Part shown: positions 10,901 through 21,942 of the stretch, one piece after another
Layout of the letters: every line of letters starts with the position of its first letter
How positions within the stretch are numbered: the first letter of the stretch is position 1
NCBI GenBank assembly: GCA_013180625.2
Contig: SNVD02000284.1
Span: 1-64,000, forward strand
Reading direction: 5' to 3'
Source of the DNA: Boswellia sacra
Taxonomy: Eukaryota; Streptophyta; Magnoliopsida; Sapindales; Burseraceae
DNA length: 64,000 nt
The notes under the pieces: model-generated
Told to the model about the DNA's origin: nothing
The model's database searches: none
The model's input: the letters and a program-made list of their open reading frames with translations, nothing else
Translations under genes and position numbers: made by a program

Positions 10901-12074
10901 TGGGAGTGAGGATAAAGTTTTCATCGACCAACTGTTAAAGATATGGCTTCAAATATCAATATTATTGGTTGTCTCAATTTTTCATCCAACAATTTATATA
11001 ATTGACATATTTCTCTTTTAATTGCTAATTTTTAATAAAAGTTCACTAACGACAGAGGAGGTATATAAGATTTATGAAACCAAAGAATGCTATCTAAAAT
11101 TTTCAAAAATCATGGGAAGGTTTATAGATCTAACTCGTTAATAAATTTACTTCACATATAATAATTAAGATACATTATATATTTGAGATATATTAATTTG
11201 GAAAACATATATATAATTAATCAGAATGAGTAATATAATTTAGGTTCACGACCATTTCATGGTGTATTAAATGCCTTTTTGTATAGTACTAGATTAATTA
11301 ATAATTTAATTTTCTATCTCATTGAAAATATTCAATTTTATTGTCGTAGGTGTGAAAGGTTTGTCGAAATCAGCCCACACTATACATATGATGACTAATA
11401 ACAATTTTATTTATTTCAAATTATTCTTTGGGTACCAATCCTTAATAATACTTTACTTTATGCGCTGTATAACAATGTATAAGATAGCATAAATTTATTA
11501 GGATTGGATTGGATTGAATAATACAAAATAAGATTAGATAAGACATAATACTATACTATATTTGGTAGAGTATTGTATTATATAAAAATAAAAAAATTAT
11601 AATATAAAAAGTTTAATTTAAATATAAAATAAATTTAAATAATAACTAAAATTATTTTTAATGCAAAAATTGAATTATCAAATTTTTTTATTTATTTAAA
11701 TAATTAATTTTTATTTAAATATTTAATAATTTATTTATTTATTATATAAATATATAAATATTTAATTTATGTAATTTTTTGATATTTATTAGTGAAAATT
11801 GAGACAAAAATAAGCTTATACGGTGTTAACTCATAGGTAGATTTGGTATAAAAACACTCAATTTTTATGTAAATAATATCATTACAGTTCCTATTGCAGT
11901 ATTGTTACGATATCTATATTATACTATATAATTTCCTTCAAAATCTAATTAAATGTAATATAATTTTTTAATATTATATTATATAATACTATATAATGCA
12001 TCAAGCATATAAACCATACCATATATTCAAAAGTTGTGTGGGGCCTTTTTAAGTTAATGGAATAACTAGAATGC

Positions 12075-12104
12075 AGCAGCGGCTGCATGGCTGCAGCCGC
12101 TGCT
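12075..12104. repeat. perfect GC-rich hairpin, 13-bp stem, 4-base loop
   Basis: agcagcggctgca, loop tggc, tgcagccgctgct. It is an island of GC in AT-rich DNA. It may be a terminator-like fold, a MITE end or slippage of a CAG/CTG run. Confidence 0.7.
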
Positions 12105-12275
12105 TTCGAGGAAAGAGGAGTGGAAAAGTTGTAAAGACAAAGGGAGATAACTTTTGAATCCCAATAAAAATTGTAAAAGCAGCCGGTTAAGTTAATATTT
12201 CTTCTAACTTCTATTATCATGTTATTTACTGGAAGTGTCCCTTGCTGACGCGTTGGATAAATGAAAAATGGGCAT

Positions 12276-12412
12276 GCCTCTTCCCCTTTTTTGATAATAC
12301 TTTCGAAGCTCATTTCACCTGCCTCTTCCCCTTTTTTGATAATACTTTCGAAGCTCATTTCACCGTGAACAAACTAAAGATTCTACCGCGTGAACAAACG
12401 TAAGATTCTAAA
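12276..12412. repeat. two adjacent tandem duplications
   Basis: A 45-bp unit beginning gcctcttccccttttttgat is repeated at 12276 and 12321. It is followed directly by a shorter duplication of gtgaacaaac..aagattcta (12365 and about 12391). The minus-strand ORF over it (12358-11945) gains its repeated MSFESIIKKGEE from this duplication and is not supported as a gene. Confidence 0.7.
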
Positions 12413-13331
12413 TTATAACTATGATGTTTTAGTGGTCGTTTGGATACAGCGTAATTACACGATGGAGATACTCTTGATTATAACTAAACCATCAATTCAT
12501 TTCTCTCTGATCACTTACTTTTAAGTCAATTAAATTGATTAATAATGATAGCATACCTAAAATTAAAGTGGCCCTTAAGTCAAGTCACTTTATAATTTCC
12601 AGTTAATTTATCTCTATTCCCTAAAGTTTCGTTGGTGCTTGGAAGAAACCAGCTTTGCTTTGTTGACTTAAAATGATTAAAGGGCCGTGTCAATTCATTG
12701 TATTTATAAATTAACAATTACACCTAATAATATTTTTAATTCTTTGTCTTAAAAAATAGTCTATATATATACCTTTCTCTCTAGTTCTACGTCAATTATT
12801 ATATATTTTTTTAAACATCCTCCGTGATGATCATCATTGAAAAATCTATATTAAGTCACTCTAACAGTCTTGAGTGCTTCAATCTGGAAATAAAATATCC
12901 TAATTAATTTAACTTATTTGTTCGTTAAACTTATATTGCTATTTTGTTAAAAATCGTTTATGTAAGGTTACAAAAGGAGAGGGGCTCTATTAGACTGCTG
13001 AGACGTGTCTTTCAATCCATTTATTTCATTCACCCACGTAAAAAAGCGCGAATTGATGCGTAGAGATTCCGCAAGCAAATTTGGCGTGATAAGTGGTGAA
13101 GTAGCCGCAAGTCATATAACAATTAACAAACATTTTTTAGATTATTATATTGTCAATCATTTCGTTTCATATATTCAAAAATAAACAACTGGGTCAATTA
13201 CATTAACACGAGTCTACGCCTGGTCATTATCAAAACATTTTCTACAGAAAAATCTGTCTTGCATAGATAAGCAAATGTCTAGAAAAGAAAGATAAATGAA
13301 CGGCAGAAATTGACCTGAGTCCACTCATGGT

Positions 13332-13393
13332 CCTTGTTACCAATTTTCTAGACTATAATTGACCTTGTTACCAATTTTCTAGACTTTAATTGA
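13332..13393. repeat. 31-bp tandem duplication
   Basis: ccttgttaccaattttctag starts at 13332 and again at 13363. Confidence 0.7.
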
Positions 13394-13518
13394 GGACTTA
13401 TTGGACCTGCAAACTATGCATTAATTTTTTATTAAGTAAATTATTTAAAAGAACACCGGGAGGGAAGAGACGTGTAGAAATATCGTGCCTGAATGGCAGT
13501 GGTGCTGCATTAATTGTC

Positions 13519-13640
13519 AAAAAAATTTAAAAAATGAACAGAATTAGGAGCCCTTAATAAAATTTAGACACATCCTGAAAAATTTTTATATCATACACTT
13601 TCTTGATAAAAAAACTAAAATATCCTTATGTATTCAATTT
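13519..13640 (+). repeat. MULE-1 left terminal inverted repeat (outer part)
   Basis: Matches the outer TIR of the 44624 and 54613 copies over more than 120 bases, with an A-rich substitution of the first bases (AAAAAAATTT instead of GGGAAAATTG). Confidence 0.75.
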
Positions 13641-14024
13641 ATTCTCAAAGCCTTATTTTTCTCTTCACACATATATTTCTGAAACCCCTCGATACCGCTC
13701 AGAACGCAAACCAACTCGAGTATCCTCTGAGGATAGAAACAAGACGACGTAGAGAGAAGCAAGAATCAACATTGAGGTATATTTACTCATCGGACTTTTC
13801 ATAGTTTTAGTAGTTTATTTGGTTGTTTTCTATTTTATTAGATTTGATTTAGTTTTTTAGGAATCTTAATTAAGGATTTGAGTTTCCGTCAGATTTGTGA
13901 ACTCATTTTGTGTTTTTAGGGATAAATCTAGTGTTATTAGGTGATTTTTGTGGTTTGATGTGTATGAAAATTGTGGAAACTGACGAGTTTCGTCACGAGG
14001 CAGATGATGGCGAGTGTATGATTT

Positions 14025-14385
14025 ATCTCGACACAACTCGACACTCGATACTAATGTATCGAGTTATGTCAGATTCACAACCGACACTTGATATCAGTGT
14101 ATTTTCAAAGACATCGAGTGTCGATTTCGTGGAAACCGACATATCGATGTCTCGAACCATGTATCAGATACTTCACATATCGAATGAAAGCTTGTGTCAA
14201 GTGTCGGATGCTATGTCGATTGAAAGCTTGTGTCGAGTGTCGAATTATGCATCCGACACTCAAATAATCCGACATCTGACAAAGTCGTATAGTAGGTTGG
14301 AGGTATTCGACAGAAGTTTTGTCAGTTTATGTTGTCGCATTCTATCGAGCGCGTCGAGTTTTATCGAGTTATGTCGAGCGTTTTG
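14025..14385 (+). repeat. TCGACACTCGA / TCGAGTGTCGA satellite-like block in MULE-1
   Basis: Repeated cgacactcga, gtcgagtgtcg and gtgtcgaattat words in both orientations, which can form many short hairpins. The same class of words fills the interior of the 44624 MULE, the 55130-55590 block and the right arm of MULE-1. Confidence 0.75.
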
Positions 14386-14460
14386 GTAGGTTGCTTGTTT
14401 TAGCTTTGTTTTTTTGCCTTTTTTTTGCATCATATTTAACTATAACGTCCTTATTTGCAG

Positions 14461-14548
14461 GTTGAAGCAAATGACAAATGAATTTGGACTGTCCTTTATC
14501 ATGAAGACACCGTTTGATGAGCATTACCATGCAGTGATCACAAACTTG
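14461..14548 (+). pseudogene. DUF1985/ULP1 gene of MULE-1, first exon start (interrupted by CACTA)
   Basis: After a tttgcag acceptor-like site the plus strand reads ATG..TNEFGLSF..KTPFDEHYHAVITNL, nearly identical to the copy at 55653-55739. The exon is cut at 14548 by the CACTA element and resumes at 21943 (see next piece). DUF1985 is a domain of plant transposon-borne ULP1-like proteins; its own role is unknown. Confidence 0.85.
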
Positions 14549-14569
14549 CACTACAAGAAAAAATGTCAT

Positions 14570-14880
14570 AATTGGCGGTCTTTGACCGTCAAATATGTAT
14601 ATATTTGGCGGTCTTAAAAACGCCACCAATGGCACCACCAAATATGATCAATTTAACATATTTGGCAGTCTTATGACCGCCAATGCACATGACTATACTT
14701 GGCGGTTTTTGGCCGCCAAGTATAAATAGTTTTAAAAAAATTAAAAAAATATATACTTGACAGTTTTTAGCGCCAAATATGCACCTAACTATACTTGGCT
14801 GACTGCCAAGTATAATAGGTTTAAAAATTAAAAAAATATATACTTGACGGTTTTTTACCGCCAAGTATAATATTTCAAAA
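14570..14880. repeat. CACTA subterminal repeats
   Basis: Repeats of ttggcggtc/ttaccgccaagtata in direct and inverted orientation, many as local palindromes (tggcggtttttggccgccaa). Such subterminal arrays are the usual binding region of the CACTA TnpA-type protein. Confidence 0.75.
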
Positions 14881-17456
14881 ATTAAAAAAAATATAATATT
14901 TCAGTAATCTACCACCAGAATCCCAGATTACTATTGCCGTTATAAAACAAAATTTTGAATTCATAAGTAATAAATGCAATAACAAAGTAGAAAAACCAAT
15001 AGTTATGTCAAACAAAACTTTGCTTGGTCAGTGCAAAGAAATTTACTAGTTATACACTATTCTCTGTAAATGATAGAGGTTTAAGAGAAAAAATTAACAT
15101 CAAAACATCTTAAAAGAAATTTTATTGGGGAATGAATTTAATGATTGGACCAATTACTTGATGCATTCATGTAAATTAGTGCAACTATTAAAGAAACAGT
15201 CTAGACAAACCAAAAAGTATGTCCCTGCTCTCTGGCCAATTAAAAGTAGTGGCAGAAAAGCACTGAGGTCCACATATTACCAAGATATATGATAAATTCC
15301 CTGCCTTACTACTATTTCAATGTTAACTAAGCTCAAATGATGAAACTGAAAGTTCATTGCACACCATGAAGCAGCCACACTTGAAATGTTAGACAAAAAG
15401 CATGCAGCCACAGATCAATACTAAAAAAGTTAAATATGTACTTATTAAGCTTCCCAGTCTGGTTATTTGATGCGATTCCCCCAATTGCCTTTGGACTACA
15501 GAAGGCAAATATTTCCAAATTTACATCATGCAGACCCATTGAAGTTGACAGAAGACTTATGTTAGTTAAAGCAAATTTGATCTTAGGCAGTCCATCATGC
15601 AGTATCCATCACATTCTGTCAATAATGCTAGTTTCATGAGCAAATATCACGCAACATCCAGCCCAGAAAACTGATTGGAATCTGCAGCAATTAGAGCTCA
15701 CTTTTCTGGGCAAAATTCTGCCTAATTCTTGAACTTAAAGAGATAATTGACAGCAGCAAATTTGCTTACATCTCATTTATGATACACCAATACTATAGAA
15801 ACAAAGAACAGGCAGAACAAAATAACATCTCACATATGATACAACACTACTTTAGAACAAAAAGAAGCCCTTAGCAGTTAGTGGCCCAGGATTTCTCAAA
15901 CTTAGAGAGAGACAAGTGACAACAATTGTATAATAATTATTAGCATGAATTAGCTAGTGTAACAATATCATCACTGCAATAAGCTTATCAATTTGTTTCC
16001 ACTTCTTCAAATAAAATTATGCAACAAAACACAACCTCAAAATGCAAGATCATTATTGCAACAAATTTATGTGCCTGTATCGATACAGGCACATAAAATC
16101 TTAAAAACCAAAAAGAACTCACAATTTAACAAATATTCAACATGATATTTCATACATCCTAGAAAAAGTTGAATTGAAATTGTTCATGTTTCATTTTGAC
16201 CAAGAAGAAATGTCTTGCCAGAATTATGAAAAAGCAAAATCTTACATGAAACATACAACCATGATACTAATAATTTCTGATAAAGGAGTAAAATATTGCC
16301 AATTAGAACAACACTAACCCATTTCTAAGATCTTCAAAGACATTGTCTATATAAGTTGAATTTCCAAGACTATTAATTCAAAAGCGAAACGCTCTTTCTT
16401 CTCTAGAAATTTGAGTGTCATCAGGTAAAGTTTCAAGAAAAGATATCTATTTTGTTTGGGTTGAGAGCCCATGCCTGCATGTAGAAACAGTTGTTAGCTT
16501 TTACGTCTCAAATCTTTAAAGGTGATAAGTGATAACTGGCATCTACAGAAAAAAGTATGAATCATCAATTCAGATTGGCAGCTTAAACATAATCTTCTAT
16601 TGCACCATGTTTACTTTACATATATGTAAATTCCACATTATGGATTTCATTAGTATGTTCAGCGACTAGAACAATGTATAATGCAACAGAGTTGTCAACT
16701 CTGACAACAATAGCAAACACCTGGACAAAGAAAAGGAACCTAATATTCAAGCATAAAATCTACAAATCAAAGAAAGTATAAAAGTATGATGTGTGAATAT
16801 GACAAGGAACATCTTTTGAATCTATGTAAAAGAGGCCTTCATAATCTGGATTGCTCAGTTAAAAAAATTCAAGTCTAGAAGCATATCATACAAGAAATTG
16901 AATGAATTGATAAACAGAGAAAAAAAAAGTTTTGATTGAATATTTTTCTTCTTTCTTTGGATTTAATAATCAAAATGAGTAGTAATTCAGTAGAGTGAAA
17001 GCTTATAAAGAATGTGGATGGAAACAAGTAGGCATTTCCTTAGTTTTCACTTTCATTGTCAATGTAAATTAAACCACTACATAACTTTAAATTCCTCGTC
17101 TATCTACTGAAATTTTAGATCACGAGTCTATGGTGTCCTCTTTGATAGGGATGAATTGACAATTTGATTGATTATGACCAGATTCATAATAATATAATTT
17201 CCAAATCAATGTATGCAGAAAGTGTAATAAACACTAGAGGTGAAACAACTTTCAAACTGCACATGCGTATAAAACTTGTACATGAAATGTACCTTGAGAT
17301 CACCTGAAAATGGAGAACGATCCAAGATGCAAAAGAACCATAATCTAGAATTAGACATGATTTGCAGCCACATTTATAGCTGGGATATTTCTGATCAAGG
17401 CAGAACCACATAACCTCAGAGACAAGCAATCAAGAAGGAAAGGATGTTTTGCTTAC
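14881..17456. other. CACTA interior without recognised exons
   Basis: AT-rich, with several short ORFs on both strands but no domain I can name. It may include introns of the captured cyclin locus or another captured segment. Confidence 0.35.
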
Positions 17457-17606
17457 CTTCAGTAAAGGTACATGTAAACAAATGTGGGTTTACATGTAGA
17501 AGTTATATAAATCATCAATGTATTCAACAACAGCTAGTGGATTCTTTTTATCACCACCGTCTACGTCCATAACTGGCTCCTTTGTCACATCTTCCATTTC
17601 AACCTC
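17457..17606 (-). pseudogene. CYCB2: captured cyclin B2 fragment, exon c
   Basis: Minus-strand exon after a tgtgcag acceptor. It reads EVEMEDVTKEPVMD.DGGDKKNPLAVVEYIDDLYNFY, then a TAA stop before a gtaagc donor. KNPLAVVEYIDDLY is the start of the cyclin box region of plant B2-type mitotic cyclins, which activate CDKs at G2/M. The stop sits where the family normally continues into the next exon, and the rest of the cyclin box is not found. Together with exons a and b this is a three-exon slice with introns, so it was captured as genomic DNA. Confidence 0.88.
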
Positions 17607-17699
17607 CTGCACAGATGAAAACATTAAGAACAATCTGCTCATTAGTTTGTAACCCAATCAGGCTATATTATTATTTAAAATAAAAGAGTGTCAAAATAC

Positions 17700-17843
17700 C
17701 ATGCGGTCAATTTCATCCAGCATTGCTTCGGTGTGTTGCACAAACATTGGAACACCTGACTCCCTTCTTGCATCATAGTCCTCCATATCTATGAGGGTAC
17801 AATCCTCCGACTCAGTGGAAGGTGTGATTGATTGGAATGATTG
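17700..17843 (-). pseudogene. CYCB2: captured cyclin B2 fragment, exon b
   Basis: Reads TPSTESEDCTLIDMEDY, then GVPMFVQHTEAMLDEIDRM to a gtattt donor. This acidic segment ahead of the cyclin box is characteristic of plant CYCB2. The acceptor is taken as cgctaag at 17844. Confidence 0.85.
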
Positions 17844-17924
17844 CTTAGCGACTTGTCAAAATAATTAATAATTAGTCCAACAAATCAACAATAAATTTAA
17901 TTCTTAGTTGACAAAAAGACCAAC

Positions 17925-17976
17925 CTCAGTCTCAGGTTTAAGTTGCTGCTTCTTAGCCATCTCGGCAGCAAACTTC
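17925..17976 (-). pseudogene. CYCB2: captured cyclin B2 fragment, exon a
   Basis: A 52-base exon between ttgtttag and a gttggt donor, reading KFAAEMAKKQQLKPETE. It matches the conserved (R)KFAA..A.KQQ block of CYCB2 N-terminal regions. Confidence 0.82.
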
Positions 17977-18674
17977 CTAAACAATATAAGAATCACACAG
18001 AAAAGTCCCAATAAGCAAGTATAAGCTGATGAAATCTGTAAATAACAAAAACTTGGTTGAAAAAAGTAGAAACAAACGTCAATCCATAAATTAAATTAAA
18101 TGGGGACCTAGCAAAATTTTCTAGTCATTTTTTAATGAGGAAACCTAATTTCCAATTAGAATCTAAATCAAGATTATCACTCGCATTTCATGACTGAAAT
18201 ATAATAAACTAAATGCCAGAGGCCCATTAAAAAAAGGCTAATTTTGACTAGTAAGATATTTCCAGAAATCAGGTTGCATAAATAGAGCAGTGCTATCAAT
18301 TTCTTAATTTATCATTTAACAGGACATGCAGTAGCCCATTGATGGGGAATTCATCACCTAGCCCTCAGTTTCCCAATTTATCCACTAGCAAGACGTGTGC
18401 TAGGCCATACCCAATTTTAAACCCTCCATCCCTCTCATGACCCCACCCTCCAAAACAAATGAAAGATTAGTTGTACCAGTATCAAGAATAAGTTATTCAT
18501 GATCAAGGCTGACAAAAATTTTCTTTCAATATTTTACATTTGTGAGCTAAAAACAACACTAATATAACATATGAAATGAAAACATTCAGGTACTCGATCA
18601 TAAAAACAGTTTTTTGATACAAAAATATCATTAAAAAAAATTTAATTTTAGCAAGTCAACGAAAGAGCACATAC

Positions 18675-18800
18675 TGAGAATTTCTGCAAAGAAACTTGAG
18701 TATCCAAGTCAGTAGCTTTGTTCTGATCCCCAGAATATTGAGTTGTCGAAATAGATTTTGCATTTGAGAACTTCTTCCTTGCTTCATCAGTTTCTTGAAT
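18675..18800 (-). pseudogene. captured ArfGAP exon (AGD8/9/10-like)
   Basis: A single 126-base minus-strand exon between a tagcag acceptor and a GTATGT donor, 42 codons without stop. It reads [16 protein letters not shown] then [22 protein letters not shown]. The EARKKF.NAKSIS and LQKFS blocks are the C-terminal repeats of plant ARFGAP2/3-type GTPase-activating proteins (AGD8-10 class), which act in Golgi/COPI trafficking. It lies between cyclin exons on one side and TPR-gene exons on the other, all on the same strand, and so is a third, unrelated donor gene. Recognition is from motif memory. Confidence 0.75.
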
Positions 18801-19010
18801 CTGCTATCAACAGGGATACATAAGAATAAGATATGCCTTGGAAATATAATCTGCTTTCAGGCAAATTATAAGTCTGCTCTTTCTTTAATCAACGTTAAAG
18901 CAAAAAAAAATTGAATAAGTTGCTAGTGAACTGATTAGCAGATATACTATCTTCTTTGCATTTTGTTCTAAGAACCATGAACAGAATTCATTCAGCAGAT
19001 GGTATCCGAC

Positions 19011-19112
19011 CTTTTGAACAAGAGCTAAAGAGATGTCAGGGCGACCCATGTAGAAGCAGAGCATTTGGGCCCTCTTGAGAGAGACTAGATCCTTTGGGAA
19101 AGTTTTGATAAG
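19011..19112 (-). pseudogene. captured TTC38-like TPR gene, exon 4
   Basis: A 102-base exon (tttgcag acceptor, gtcgga donor) reading LIKTFPKDLVSLKRAQMLC then FYMGRPDISLALVQK. This is the block that follows exon 3 in the plant TTC38-like (At1g27150-type) tetratricopeptide protein. No later exon of this gene is present: the next exon downstream is the ArfGAP one. Confidence 0.85.
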
Positions 19113-19384
19113 CTGCAAAAGAAATGAATGTCATTTGCAACGAACAAATCATATACAAATGCTAAAGACTAAACTGAAGGCAAATAATACACCAAGATAA
19201 AAACTTATTGAAATGTTTCCAACCAAAAATCTGTAAAATGCATAACTTTATGAACTTATAACTAATAGTACTCATAGTGCAATCATTTACTAACAAACAG
19301 AAAAAACCCCAATTCAAAGTTTGGTCAAACCTTATATCATATCTGAAAATTAAAAAGAGAAATAAACTTAAAATTCTATTTCAC

Positions 19385-19482
19385 CTTAGAGTGTAACTCA
19401 ACAGCCACTCATCGTCTCGGTCGGCAGAAATCAAATACGGGACAGCACTAAAAACTGCCTTCTCATACGGGGTGGCATCTTC
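19385..19482 (-). pseudogene. captured TTC38-like TPR gene, exon 3 (frameshifted)
   Basis: Reads EDATPYEKAVFSAVPYLISADRDDE, then leaves frame through a 2-base insertion (gatgagtggctg at about 19412). The expected continuation in the other frame is VAVELHSK up to the gtgaaa donor. Confidence 0.85.
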
Positions 19483-19605
19483 CTGTTTACAACCAAATTC
19501 AATCATAAAATTCAGCAGCATTAGTTGATTCTTCTCATTACACTTTTTTGGAAATTTTTTCAAAAAAACGAAAACAAAAAAGGGAGAAAGAACAAACAAG
19601 CTTAC

Positions 19606-19735
19606 AAGGCCAGACTTGGCAGCCTGAATAAGTTCAGAAGCTTTAGAAGGAGAGTGGGAAGCTAGAAAATGAGCAATCTTTATCATGTTCAGCCGCTTCC
19701 AATATCACGTGCCTCTCTCTCCCATAACTAAGCAC
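19606..19735 (-). pseudogene. captured TTC38-like TPR gene, exon 2 (internal deletion)
   Basis: Starts VLSYGRERHVILEAAEHDKDC, then shifts frame at about 19680-19690 through a small deletion and continues HFLASHSPSKASELIQAAKSGL to a gtaagc donor. Exon borders agree with exons 1, 3 and 4 of the same gene. Confidence 0.87.
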
Positions 19736-19857
19736 CTTCATTCATTAAACAAACCTAAAAACCTCAAAAATTAAACACATGTTCGGACACCCACCAACAA
19801 GAAACTCCATATAACATCAAATTATTAATGAGAAAAAAAAAGAAAAAATAACCAAAC

Positions 19858-19959
19858 CTGGTGGTAGTATGCATTGATGGCAGAGATGTAAGAATCAGAA
19901 GAAGTCTTCACTTGGTAACCCCATTTGTCTGATTTCAATCCTCCTATTTTGCTCTTCAT
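19858..19959 (-). pseudogene. captured TTC38-like TPR gene, exon 1
   Basis: A 34-codon first exon starting at the ATG at 19959: MKSKIGGLKSDKWGYQVKTS then SDSYISAINAYYHQ, ending at a gtttgg donor. It matches the start of plant TTC38-like proteins (KWGY.VKTSSD..I.AIN.YYHQ). Because exon 1 is included, the capture may have brought the donor promoter too. Confidence 0.87.
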
Positions 19960-20817
19960 TCTCGAACTCAAGTTGCCAGGATCTTCTTAATTAGTATTCT
20001 CTAGTCGAGAAAATAACAAATGAGATGGAAGTGTGTCCGAGGCTCATGAGGCAAGAGGTGTTCGGTTATGTGGTCTCGGTAATGCAAGATTCAAGAGCCA
20101 ATAACAAAAGAACATGCACAAACTGCAAGAACAATGTACAACCAAGCAATAAAAATTTTAGCTGACTTTAATAATTTTTGACAATTTATTTCCAAGAAAT
20201 TGTAACTTCTATCTCATTGGACCCCAGAAAATGACTTCCAACAGCAATTCTACCAGATAATCAACAGATCTAGTACTCACTTTCCTAATTCTTCCTACAA
20301 ATCCGCAAGTTTCAGAAAAGCAATACCCAGATAAAACAATGTTCTAGTTGTTTACATGTAGTTAAAAAAAGAAAAAGGAACTCCCAACAGGAAAATGCTA
20401 TTTTCTTCGCACAACAGAGAATTAAACACTACAATCTCGCATAACCGAGAAATTTCCTAAATCATTAGTGAAGAAGGCTTCCAATTTATAAACTGAGACA
20501 CAAAACAACCTTGCAATCTTCAGAAAGGAAGAAAGCATGCTATTTCCTTAGCCAATTTCGCCAGATAACACAACTAGATTCCACATAAAGCTTAATTTAC
20601 ATTATGCAAAGCCTCAAACAGTTGCAAAGAGCGAAGATAAGCGAACATGCATGAAAAATAGAAGCCCTGAGTAATGCTAAGCATTCTTACCGAGAACATG
20701 CCGGAAATTAAAAAAAAAAAAAGAGAGAGAGGGAAATAGAAAAAACACACCAAAAATAAGAACAATCAAGATTCAACACGTATCAAAAAAGGCCTCCAAA
20801 AGAAACTTACCTGACAG
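19960..20817. other. no coding feature recognised between captured exons
   Basis: AT-rich non-coding DNA upstream of the TTC38-like first exon; it may be the captured promoter, 5' UTR intron or filler. Nothing specific can be read. Confidence 0.35.
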
Positions 20818-21187
20818 GCAGTGCATCCTCCAAAACATCCAGCCTCACGCACCTCCCTCCAAACGAGATCTGCACTTCATTCGCTTCCTCTCCCTCCCAC
20901 CTCTCATCCATAACTGTTTTCGCCTTTGCTGACTCGTAGATTGACGCACACTGCATGCAGTTAGCGTGACGAACCGAATTACTATTAGTTCTCTTGCCTT
21001 GTGTTAGCCACCACCATTTTAGAACCGAAATGAACGGGGATCGACGTGACTGAAGGAGACTTGGAGGAGAGCTGCAAGTAAAAAGGGCGGAGCTGGAGGT
21101 GGCCAAGGACGGTGGAGTGGACGGTGGCATAGGAATGGAGGAAGGTTTAGGAATTAGGGATTTCGAATTAGGACGGCTAGGGTTTTC
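20818..21187 (-). pseudogene. unidentified exon-like ORF inside CACTA
   Basis: The minus-strand ORF (21217-20807) ends at a good gtaagt donor (cctgtcag|gtaagttt, exon end about 20818). It is proline/serine-rich at first, then has a more gene-like part (RWEGEEANEVQISFGG, then RCVRLDVLEDALPV). The composition and donor suggest a captured exon, possibly a fourth gene. I do not recognise it. Confidence 0.4.
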
Positions 21188-21939
21188 ATGTTCTTTATAT
21201 AGAATTATGAATATCACGGAAATCCATATTTATTAAAATTTATCAAAATAGTACGCATGTTCAGTCCTTAAATTTCAAACTTTTTCATTTACACCATAGA
21301 TTAATTTTTTATAATTTTTAGAGCACTAAATGTTTTAATTTAATTTTTAAAATAAATTATAATAATTTTTTTCATATTTAAAATGTTATATTATTACAAA
21401 ATAATTTTTTTGATATTGTTAATTGCTTAATTTTCATCAAAGCAATTAAATAATGTGATTTTCATTAATTGAAATTAAAAAATAATTTTATTTATTTCAT
21501 AAAATTTCTATATTTAAAAATTCATTTTTCTAAAATTTAATATTTAAAAATGTATTCTTTTCATACATATAATAATATTATCTTTAATTTAAAGATTTTT
21601 AAAAATTATTTTTAATTTTAGATTAAAAATAAAATTATATTGTTTAATTATATTTAAATAAATTTATTGAAATTTTAAATATTATATTCACAAATTTGAA
21701 AGAAAAAATGAAAAGAAAGAGGAAAATTTGAGAGGGAAAAGCAAAAAATTACATTTTCACATACTTGTCAAACTTTTATACAAATGTGATATATATGTGA
21801 TTGAATAAAGACAAAAAGTGACAAATAAGATGAATTAATAGGTTTGACTTTTAAGACATGGTTAAATTTCTCACTTTTTTAAAAAACTGCCAAATAAAAA
21901 AATTGTGAAGTGACAAATATGCAAAAAATTCTTGTAGTG
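21188..21939. other. CACTA 3' subterminal AT-rich region
   Basis: Very AT-rich, with recurrent aagtgacaaata(tg) words (about 21810-21920) before the terminal CTTGTAGTG. No coding sequence. Confidence 0.5.
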
Positions 21940-21942
21940 TTG

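Larger units (their letters stand above)
10901..13518. other. AT-rich intergenic DNA with short repeats
   Basis: Very AT-rich, especially 11460-12000. Contains a near-perfect hairpin (12075-12104), two small tandem duplications (12276-12412) and a 31-bp tandem duplication (13332-13393). The start of a 'gtcgtttggata' phrase at about 12434 resembles MITE ends, but no partner was found. No gene recognised. Confidence 0.4.
14549..21939 (+). mobile_element. non-autonomous CACTA element carrying host gene fragments (Pack-CACTA), 7391 bp
   Basis: Begins CACTACAAGAAAAAATG and ends with the inverted form AATTCTTGTAGTG, the diagnostic En/Spm ends. The 3-bp target duplication TTG is at 14546-14548 and 21940-21942. 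Removing the element plus one TTG restores the DUF1985 exon as seen in the uninterrupted copy at 55730. No transposase (TnpA/TnpD-like) reading was found. Instead the minus strand carries exons, with introns kept, of three different host genes between 17457 and 19959, plus an unidentified exon at 20818. Orientation of the element itself is arbitrary. Confidence 0.93.

Noticed and set aside
11945..12358. 137-codon minus-strand ORF with a duplicated MSFESIIKKGEE
   Set aside because: The duplication comes from a 45-bp DNA tandem repeat, the middle crosses the GC hairpin and the rest is AT-rich. No domain recognised.
13910..14389. Plus-strand ORF of 159 codons starting MFLGINLVLLGDFCG, with a similar start at 44980 and on the minus strand near 46016
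   Set aside because: It lies in the TIR/satellite part of the MULE family. The shared start reflects shared repeat DNA; the remainder is translation of cgacactcga repeats and differs in every copy.
16380..16480. Exon-like minus-strand segment in the CACTA interior considered as another captured gene
   Set aside because: A short open stretch (TQISREERAFRF) but no family match or clear splice sites on both sides.
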